Translations under genes and position numbers: made by a program | The notes under the pieces: model-generated | What the model was told of the DNA's origin: nothing | The model's database searches: none | What the model saw: only the letters and a program-made list of their open reading frames with translations | Shown: positions 58,316-64,000 of the stretch, in pieces | How the letters are laid out: the number at the start of each line of letters is the position of its first letter | Position numbering within the stretch: position 1 is the first letter of the stretch | From: Bacteroidota bacterium | Lineage (GTDB): Bacteria > Bacteroidota > Bacteroidia > Bacteroidales > Lentimicrobiaceae | Assembly: GCA_009773515.1 (NCBI GenBank) | Contig: WSXX01000025.1 | Location: 1-64,000, forward strand | DNA length: 64,000 nucleotides | Direction: 5' to 3'

Positions 58316-60502
58316 ATGAACAAGCCAAGCAGCAACAGAATCATTCCCATGCTTGCCATAGCATTGCTGATAATGATTTCTGCCTCTGTTATAATTGCCT
58401 TTATGGTAAAGCAAAAGCAAAAAAACGAAATATCAACAGCACTTGAAATCCTTCGCGATAGCCGTCAGCCGGTTTTACAGGTAGAAAATACGCTTGAAGC
58501 ACTTTTTATGGCTGAAAATGAATTCAAGGAATACACACTCAGCTACAACAAAGTTCATTTTGAAAATTACAAACTTCAGATTGCCAGGCTGATGAGTCAC
58601 CTTGATACCCTTCAAACCATGATAAAACCATTCATGAAGGAGGAAAAAGGAGGTGAAGCAAGCCGTATTATTGAGGAACGTAGCCGCGAAGCAGGTGCTT
58701 ACATAAAATTAAAGCGTTTGACAGACTCGCTGATGATTATATCAGCAAATATAGAATCCGTTCCATTCGAAGAACCCGACGAGACTTTTACCATCAAGAA
58801 ATTTACGCCGTCAGCCGGCGGAATAAAGATTGATACCCTTGATTTTCAGCAAACAACCGGATCGAAATCAAAGGGACTATTCGGCAAGATAAAAACCTTT
58901 CTTGTTGGCGAAGAGGAACAAAAAACAACCAATGCCAAGGTGATAATCAAAACGGGAGAGCCTCAGCCTGACCCGGCAATTGCAGAGGCAGAAACAGATA
59001 CAGCGTTCTCATTGTCAAGGTTTGCCGGCGACATCATCAATAAATCAAACTCCTATTATCAGATGCAGCTGCGCAAACAATTGCAGCGCCGAAACGAATT
59101 AAGGCAAAGCGAATTGAGATTGGTTCGCCTGAATACAGCATTAATGAATGAAATCCGACAAATTCTTTTTTCGCTGAAAGAGTCTGCATCCCAATCAGAA
59201 GGCATTTACCGCTCGCAATCCACATCAGCCATTGTGCGTTCAACCAGCATTTTGCACAATTCAATGATTGTTGCTGTATTTGCGGCATTTCTTCTGGCCA
59301 TTGCTACAGCTGTGATGATCAGAAAAAATCAGCGACATCAGGCAGAAATCATGGCATCAAAACAAAAAGCCATAAAAGAAGCTGACGAAAAACGCAGATT
59401 TCTGGCTTATATGAGCCATGAGTTCCGAACACCGCTTTCATCGGTCATCGGATTTGCAGAGCAACTTGAACAGGCAGGACTCAGCAATGAGCAGATGGAA
59501 TACCTTTCTGCCATTATTTCATCGTCAGAAATACTGCTCACAACCGTTAACGACATACTTGACCTTTCAAAACTGGAAGCAGGAAAAATGACTTTCCTGA
59601 ATGAGCCATTCCGGCCTGATCAAACCATCAGACAGGTAATCAAGTCTTTTGAAAGCGCTGCAAAAGAAAAAGGATTGGCCATCAGATATAAACCCATCCC
59701 GGGAAACCTGGCACTTTCAGGAGACGAAGTAAGGCTGAAACAAATTCTGAATAATATGGTGAGCAACGCCATTAAATATACAATTAAGGGGCATATTGAA
59801 ATTCAGGCAGCACTCAAAGAAGAGCAAGCTGGCCGAATCTGGCTGGAAGTAAAAGTTTCTGATTCAGGAATCGGAATTCCGGCAGAAAGTATTGCCGATA
59901 TTTTTAATGAATATACCAGGGTGCATAGCGAAACTTCGTCGCGCTGGGTAATAGGAACGGGACTTGGCCTGCCGGTTACCAAAAGGCTGATTGACAACCT
60001 TGGCGGAAATATTGAAGTGAGCAGCAAAGTCGGCAAAGGTTCAGTATTTGCTTTCAAACTGCCCTACCTTTCGGCCAAAGAAATTGCAGAAACAGCAAAA
60101 ACACAAAAAACTGTCGCAGATCTATCTGAATCAGGTTTAAAAGTGCTTGTGGCCGACGATAATTTTTTCAATGTACTGCTCCTGAAAACTATTCTCAAAC
60201 GCACAGGGCTTGATATTGATGTAGCTGAAAACGGATCAGAAGCTTTGGCTAAACTTAAAGAAGGAAATTACAACATGTTGCTCAGCGATATGTATATGCC
60301 CGGAATGGATGGAATTGAACTGACGCGTGCATTGAGAGAACATCAGGATAATAACCTCAGCAAAATGCCGGTTATAATGATTACCGGAAATGTTTCGGAA
60401 GAAGCAAAAGTTATGATGAACGAAGCAGGCGTTAGCAATTACCTGTTCAAACCTTTTCAGCAAAGCGAACTTTTGAGCCTGATCGGCAAATATGTAGCTT
60501 AG
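58316..60502 (+). CDS. Hybrid sensor histidine kinase with C-terminal receiver
   Basis: This 728-residue protein has TM1 at about 10-31, an extracytoplasmic region of nearly 290 residues with coiled-coil stretches and a Lys/Glu-rich loop, TM2 at about 316-336, HisKA with FLAYMSHEFRTPLSSVIGFA (His about 366), HATPase (NNMVSNAIKYTIKG, VSDSGIGIPAE, GTGLGLPVTKRL), and a receiver domain from about 605 with Asp in MLLSDMYMPGMDG (about 657) and Lys in NYLFKPF. No Hpt or DNA-binding domain, so phosphate must pass to another protein. Confidence 0.93.
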   Translation: MNKPSSNRIIPMLAIALLIMISASVIIAFMVKQKQKNEISTALEILRDSRQPVLQVENTLEALFMAENEFKEYTLSYNKVHFENYKLQIARLMSHLDTLQTMIKPFMKEEKGGEASRIIEERSREAGAYIKLKRLTDSLMIISANIESVPFEEPDETFTIKKFTPSAGGIKIDTLDFQQTTGSKSKGLFGKIKTFLVGEEEQKTTNAKVIIKTGEPQPDPAIAEAETDTAFSLSRFAGDIINKSNSYYQMQLRKQLQRRNELRQSELRLVRLNTALMNEIRQILFSLKESASQSEGIYRSQSTSAIVRSTSILHNSMIVAVFAAFLLAIATAVMIRKNQRHQAEIMASKQKAIKEADEKRRFLAYMSHEFRTPLSSVIGFAEQLEQAGLSNEQMEYLSAIISSSEILLTTVNDILDLSKLEAGKMTFLNEPFRPDQTIRQVIKSFESAAKEKGLAIRYKPIPGNLALSGDEVRLKQILNNMVSNAIKYTIKGHIEIQAALKEEQAGRIWLEVKVSDSGIGIPAESIADIFNEYTRVHSETSSRWVIGTGLGLPVTKRLIDNLGGNIEVSSKVGKGSVFAFKLPYLSAKEIAETAKTQKTVADLSESGLKVLVADDNFFNVLLLKTILKRTGLDIDVAENGSEALAKLKEGNYNMLLSDMYMPGMDGIELTRALREHQDNNLSKMPVIMITGNVSEEAKVMMNEAGVSNYLFKPFQQSELLSLIGKYVA

Positions 60503-60519
60503 GGTCTGCTCAAAAATAA

Positions 60520-60836
60520 TTAAAAGTCATATTGTCAGTGACTTACAGAGTTTATTAAGAACAAAAGTGCATAGTATTAATGAGGTTGTCTCATTTTTCC
60601 ATGCACTATACAATGAACTGAAGATGCAAAATGCCGTAGGGATTGCCCATCAATAACCCCCAATGCAATTGGGGGTTGTGCAATACGAACCGAAAAACAG
60701 AACCCCGGAGTGGGTTCCCCCATGATAAAGGGCAACCCTTACAGGGTTGTTTTGTTTGATGATCCATTAACCCCCGGTTGGGCAAGCCACACCGGGGGTT
60801 ATTAAAGGGAAACTCCTAACGGAGTTTTTCAGCATA
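60520..60836. repeat. Chain of short hairpins; includes dispersed repeat copy 2
   Basis: A succession of small inverted repeats: AACCCCCAATGCAATTGGGGG (split by its loop at 60656-60676), ACCCCGGAGTGGGTT, CAACCCTTACAGGGTTG, ACCCCCGG...CCGGGGGT and AACTCCTAACGGAGTT. The segment 60765-60833 is an inverted copy of the repeat at 4826-4906. No gene. Confidence 0.8.
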
Positions 60837-60843
60837 TCCTGGC

Positions 60844-61569
60844 TTAAGCAGGATTCAAAGCAGAAACTACTGCCTGCCGGTATGAAATTCCGATAGGCAG
60901 TTTTTCTTTGCCTATTACAACCGAATTGCCCGAAAAAGCAAGGACAAACTTGCGGTTTACGATGTAAGATTTATGAATCCTCAGGAATGATTGTGCCGGC
61001 AATTGATTCATAAGGTGATGGGTGGTGGTGGTGGCGAGAATCATTCGTCCGGTATCCGTAAAAACCTTTACATAATTGCCATAGCTTTGTAAATAGGCAA
61101 TATTACCGGTATCAACAGTTTCGGTGCTTCCACCCAGATTCAGTTCAATTGAATGAGATTGGAATGAAGTTTCAGGCAGTTGCTTTACTTCCTGAAGTGC
61201 AACTTTTTCGAATGCACGACCCACCGCTCTGTCGAAGTGTTTTCGGGTAACCGGTTTTACCAGATAATCAACCACATTATAATCGAAACTATTAACAGCA
61301 TAGGATGCATAAGCAGTTGTAAAAATTACCATAGGCTCAAATTCGAGGGAATCAAGAAGATCAAGCCCGCTCAAACCCGGCAGATTAATATCGAGAAACA
61401 GCAGGTCGATGTTTTGAGTTTTCAAAATATGCATGGCTTCTACCGCATCAAATGCACAGGCAGCAACCTCCAGTCGTTCGGTTTCTTCAATGAAACTTTT
61501 CAAAACCCACTGTGCGGGCTGCTCATCATCAACAATAAGGCAAACCAGTTTATCAAGGTTGTTTATCAT
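60844..61569 (-). CDS. LytTR-family response regulator
   Basis: This 241-residue protein has an N-terminal receiver with DDEQ near residue 16, phosphoacceptor Asp in LLFLDINLPGLSG (about 58), FTTAYASYA and VDYLVKPV. The C-terminal LytTR DNA-binding domain (about 140-238) has IAYLQSYGNYVKVFT and FLRIHKSYIVNRKFV. It pairs with the LytS-type kinase gene 23 bp upstream. Confidence 0.93.
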   Translation of the reverse strand: MINNLDKLVCLIVDDEQPAQWVLKSFIEETERLEVAACAFDAVEAMHILKTQNIDLLFLDINLPGLSGLDLLDSLEFEPMVIFTTAYASYAVNSFDYNVVDYLVKPVTRKHFDRAVGRAFEKVALQEVKQLPETSFQSHSIELNLGGSTETVDTGNIAYLQSYGNYVKVFTDTGRMILATTTTHHLMNQLPAQSFLRIHKSYIVNRKFVLAFSGNSVVIGKEKLPIGISYRQAVVSALNPA

Positions 61570-61592
61570 GTTTCTTTCTGATTTTAAACTTA

Positions 61593-62582
61593 TTACAATT
61601 CGATTACAAGATCAATTACACTGCTCCCTTTATTTTTGCCGGTGTTTAAGCTATGCCTTCCGGGATATAGCAACTCCAGACGCTTGGAAACCATTTCGAA
61701 CCCCCTGCTGCTGAAATCTGCGTGAGCCGGACTTGCCGGATTTGAAAAGCTGATGTTTAGGTTCAGTCGTGCGGTATTGGCCGTCAGCTTAACAAGAATG
61801 GAAGATCTGCCGTTTAACCCCTGGCTTTGGCGCAGCGATTGTTCAATAAGCGGATGCAGAAGAAAAGGAGGCAGGGTAATTTTTGGCGACTGCATATCGG
61901 CTATAAACTCAATGGTGCACCTATCGCCAAGCCTGAGTTTTTCAACGTCCAGGTAATTTCTTATAAACGACTCTTCCTCAGTAATTTCAACAATCTCGCG
62001 ACCTGAAATTCCCAATTGATAACGCAGCATATCCGAAAGTTTGTAGGTGTAATCAAGCGCAAGATCGCGGTTCACCATAATGGTTGCTGCCACATTGTTA
62101 AGGCTGTTGAACAGAAAATGCGGGTTAAGCTGGGTTTTCATAAAATCAAGTTCCATATCTTTCATACTCAAACGGTTGTCGATATTGCTCACCTTGTTTT
62201 TATATCTGTTGAGTATCAGGGAAATGGTATAATCTCCGGCAAAATAAACAATCACAAATGCAAGACTTGTCCACTTATTGCTCCAGGCCATTGAAGAGCC
62301 CAGCAACCCGCTGCTTATTCTGAGTGTTATCACCCATGACAAAATCAGAATTAAAATTGCCGCCGGAATAAAAAGAAATATTCTCATTTTTGCCGTGGCC
62401 TGCTTTTTTAAAAGCTGTTGCGCGAAAAATGATGTTACTGCAAGTACCAAAAGCCAGACAGAAATCAGTGCAAGGTGTTTCAGAGAAAACGCGGGATTCA
62501 ACCACAATGTGAGAAAGGTGGCCATCAACAAAGCATACATCGGCAAAAACAGAAGCCCGGGGAGGTTATAATCTTTCTTCAT
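61593..62582 (-). CDS. LytS/YehU-type sensor histidine kinase (HisK_5-TM plus His_kinase domain)
   Basis: This 329-residue protein has four membrane segments (about 8-25, 35-53, 68-90, 100-125), then the His_kinase domain with MDFMKTQLNPHFLFNSLNNV (split: LNPHFLFNSLNN is the H-box, His about 155) and a short ATPase domain ending RGFEMVSKRLELLYPG. Signals through the LytTR regulator encoded next. Small extracellular loops suggest the membrane itself is sensed. Confidence 0.9.
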   Translation of the reverse strand: MKKDYNLPGLLFLPMYALLMATFLTLWLNPAFSLKHLALISVWLLVLAVTSFFAQQLLKKQATAKMRIFLFIPAAILILILSWVITLRISSGLLGSSMAWSNKWTSLAFVIVYFAGDYTISLILNRYKNKVSNIDNRLSMKDMELDFMKTQLNPHFLFNSLNNVAATIMVNRDLALDYTYKLSDMLRYQLGISGREIVEITEEESFIRNYLDVEKLRLGDRCTIEFIADMQSPKITLPPFLLHPLIEQSLRQSQGLNGRSSILVKLTANTARLNLNISFSNPASPAHADFSSRGFEMVSKRLELLYPGRHSLNTGKNKGSSVIDLVIEL

Positions 62583-62707
62583 GGATCAAAAAGCAGGCTA
62601 AATTATTAAATATAAACCATATAAAAGATGCGGGTGAAGCTTAAATGATAAATCAGACTCATCATTTATTATTGCTGATAAAATGTTTATAAAGAAGTCT
62701 AAAAGCA
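62583..62707. other. Short spacer upstream of the LytS-type kinase
   Basis: AT-rich; no clear promoter box. It ends at the terminator of the next gene. Confidence 0.3.
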
Positions 62708-62744
62708 AACTCCCTGCCTGATTACAATTATCCGGCAGGGAGTT
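62708..62744 (-). terminator. Intrinsic terminator of the lipoprotein gene
   Basis: There are 11-bp perfect arms AACTCCCTGCC (62708-62718) and GGCAGGGAGTT (62734-62744); on the minus strand the stem is followed by TTGCTTTT. Confidence 0.75.
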
Positions 62745-62795
62745 AACATTTAAACCGCTTGTGATCTCCTGAGAAGAAATCAAAAAATTCCTCTT

Positions 62796-63479
62796 TTAAA
62801 AACCTGGTATTTCAGACATATTGATATCGGCCGGAACTTCAAACTTATCGGCAGGGATGTTTGCGTTTTCTTCAAACTTAACGGCTTCCATAGTTACAGA
62901 AGAGTTCTGCATTTTAAGCATAATGCCTTTATAGTACCACATTTTGGTGAGCTGCGGCTCTTCGCTGTCGTCAGCCTGAGTTATTTCAACCACAATGCAA
63001 TCTCTACCCAGGAATATTTCATTCCCGGTAATCTTTCCACCATCGGCTTCAATCATCTGCCTGAAAGTTACATCATCTTCGGGCATCATAACATCGGTAG
63101 GATCATCTTCCAGTTCTCCGTCCTTGCTTTTAAAACCGGTTTTGTCCTTTAGGTTAATGATATAGCTGTATCCATCTTTCATTATCATAAGTGAGTTGTC
63201 GGTTTGTTTCTGCCCCATATAATTGCTTTCTGATTCAGAGAAATAGGCATAACGATCATTTTCGGTGTCAACGAACTGAACAGTTTTGGTGACACTTTTT
63301 ATTTCCGGAGCGTTAACAGTACTTTTATACTCAATCATATAGGTTTTCATACCAGCCATTTCGCCGGCCACTTCACTCATTTTTGAGTCGGGATTGATGT
63401 TTGAACCTCCTCCGCAGGATGTAAGCACATAGGCAGCGGCTGCCAAAAACACAACTCCGGTTTTTCTGAACGTTTTCAT
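62796..63479 (-). CDS. Putative lipoprotein of unknown function
   Basis: From ATG 63479 (MKTFRKTGVVFLAAAAYVLT) this is a 227-residue protein with a lipobox (YVLTSCGGG). The mature part is beta-rich: KTYMIEYKSTVNAPEI..., a strand series ending in FLGRDCIVVEITQ and TKMWYYKGIMLKMQ. This resembles the 'signal, beta-sheet, metal-independent binding' layout of DUF4412-like or LolA-like outer-membrane lipoproteins, but I cannot name the family. The in-frame extension to 63539 lacks signal-peptide character. The next gene upstream has a related segment order, so the pair may be paralogues. Confidence 0.6.
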   Translation of the reverse strand: MKTFRKTGVVFLAAAAYVLTSCGGGSNINPDSKMSEVAGEMAGMKTYMIEYKSTVNAPEIKSVTKTVQFVDTENDRYAYFSESESNYMGQKQTDNSLMIMKDGYSYIINLKDKTGFKSKDGELEDDPTDVMMPEDDVTFRQMIEADGGKITGNEIFLGRDCIVVEITQADDSEEPQLTKMWYYKGIMLKMQNSSVTMEAVKFEENANIPADKFEVPADINMSEIPGF

Positions 63480-63585
63480 TTTGTTTGGGTTTAAGGTTAA
63501 ATGCAAAATAATCTGAATACTATTTTGTATCAAAGGCAATGGTAAGGCTTGCTCCTGCCCGGTTGGTCAGTTTTTCTGCATGTCC

Positions 63586-64000
63586 TTATAACTTAATTTG
63601 TCTGAGAATTCCTTCAAGTTCTGATTTGGTCATTGGCAGTGAAGCAATAATGTACAAAACTGCCTGATATTCGGGCATATTTATAAGGATTGATCTGGAA
63701 TTGGTTGGAGTGCCGTCATCTTCATGGGTTATGTTTAAATAAACTGCATCATGTCCATCAAGGGTGTACGTATTCTCCACGACCATACCTTCTCCTCCCT
63801 GCGACATTTCATAGAACCTGCCTTCATTTTCCATAAAAACCACTATCTGCTCTGTTTCACTTTTTGCAAAGGAGGTTACATAAATACCGTCAGAATTTGC
63901 CGACATAAAGAAAGGGAATCCGGGAATGTTCAGCTTTTTGGTTGCAGCTTCAAACCTTTCGAAGCTTAAACCAGGCGGGGTTCCTGGTTCTTCATTGTCT
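63586..64000 (-). CDS. Unknown protein, 5' partial, cut by the window edge
   Basis: The frame is open to the window end: residues DNEEPGTPPGLSFERF precede the first visible Met (63906), so the real start lies outside. The visible 137 residues are beta-rich (SDGIYVTSFAKSETEQIVVF, TYTLDGHDAVYLNITHEDDG) with no membrane segment in the visible part. No family recognised. It probably precedes the lipoprotein gene in one transcript (107-bp gap). Confidence 0.6.
   Translation of the reverse strand, partial: DNEEPGTPPGLSFERFEAATKKLNIPGFPFFMSANSDGIYVTSFAKSETEQIVVFMENEGRFYEMSQGGEGMVVENTYTLDGHDAVYLNITHEDDGTPTNSRSILINMPEYQAVLYIIASLPMTKSELEGILRQIKL

Noticed and set aside
58316-62582. Phosphorelay formed by the hybrid kinase and the LytTR pair as one system
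   Set aside because: They are on opposite strands with a hairpin-rich spacer between; proximity alone is not evidence of phosphotransfer.
1-64000. tRNA, rRNA, riboswitch or replication origin
   Set aside because: I looked for cloverleaf-like arms with CCA ends, rRNA landmarks, dnaA-box clusters and T-box or cobalamin-type leaders and saw none I could support.

Overview
The window reads as one contig segment of a Bacteroidota chromosome, most likely from the Bacteroidales/Marinilabiliales side (the lower rank is inference). The evidence is: many promoters with the phylum-specific -7 box TAnnTTTG, three proteins with type IX secretion (T9SS) C-terminal sorting domains, an S46 dipeptidyl-peptidase, GEVED/fibronectin secreted peptidase architecture, MacB-like tandem permeases, and a complete-looking menaquinone operon. 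I found no rRNA or tRNA gene, no CRISPR array, no intact transposase and no prophage.

Layout. 0-7.8 kb is an accessory stretch: a YdcF-like fragment, an HTH antitoxin whose PIN toxin survives only as a C-terminal remnant with a four-helix-bundle gene lying between them, two AAA/DUF4143 ATPases, a DegT/EpsN-type aminotransferase, an exosortase and a VanZ-like protein. Arrays of 8-bp (TTGAATCY) and 7-bp repeats occupy nearly every junction, in two cases reaching to within a few bases of a start codon. 7.8-19.1 kb carries core genes (aspartate kinase, an OmpR-type response regulator and its kinase, class I fructose-1,6-bisphosphatase, a T9SS cargo, glucose-6-phosphate isomerase). Five of its six intergenic gaps, all but the short kinase/regulator gap, are filled by a GC-rich hairpin repeat, about 36 copies in five arrays; two of the arrays are interleaved with a second AACCTTCCAGGTT hairpin. 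19.1-28.8 kb holds a 67-residue protein in a compact promoter/terminator unit, an outer-membrane beta-barrel, a membrane protein, a GNAT/AlkD pair, an M1 aminopeptidase, a TolC/HlyD pair and TsaB.

29.0-36.5 kb is a menaquinone operon on the minus strand, in transcription order thioesterase, menF, menD, menB, menA, menC, menE; no menH is visible. 36.6-42.4 kb has a DUF1801 protein, a VOC protein, a double SRPBCC protein and a large secreted subtilisin. 42.9-47.7 kb is a MacA/MacB-like ABC export operon with two different permeases. 48.3-55.4 kb carries an acyltransferase, a BASS-family transporter, an S46 peptidase and an M49-like lipoprotein peptidase. 55.6-62.6 kb is signalling: a soluble multi-PAS kinase, a hybrid kinase and a LytS/LytTR pair. 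The window ends with two putative lipoprotein-type genes, the last cut by the edge.

The most interesting material is non-coding. Besides the 36-copy hairpin arrays there are two families of small non-autonomous transposon-like elements. Family 1 (123-124 bp, plus an expanded 513-bp copy) has TIRs of the type CAATGTCGTTTAGTTAAGG, and two copies have perfect 10-bp target duplications. Family 2 (212 bp) has TIRs around TTGTCCGGKGAAA and a 9-bp duplication. An 18-bp perfect palindrome (NNCCGATAGCTATCGGNN) appears as an extra insert inside one copy of each family. All functional statements are read from sequence and family knowledge; nothing was searched or computed.
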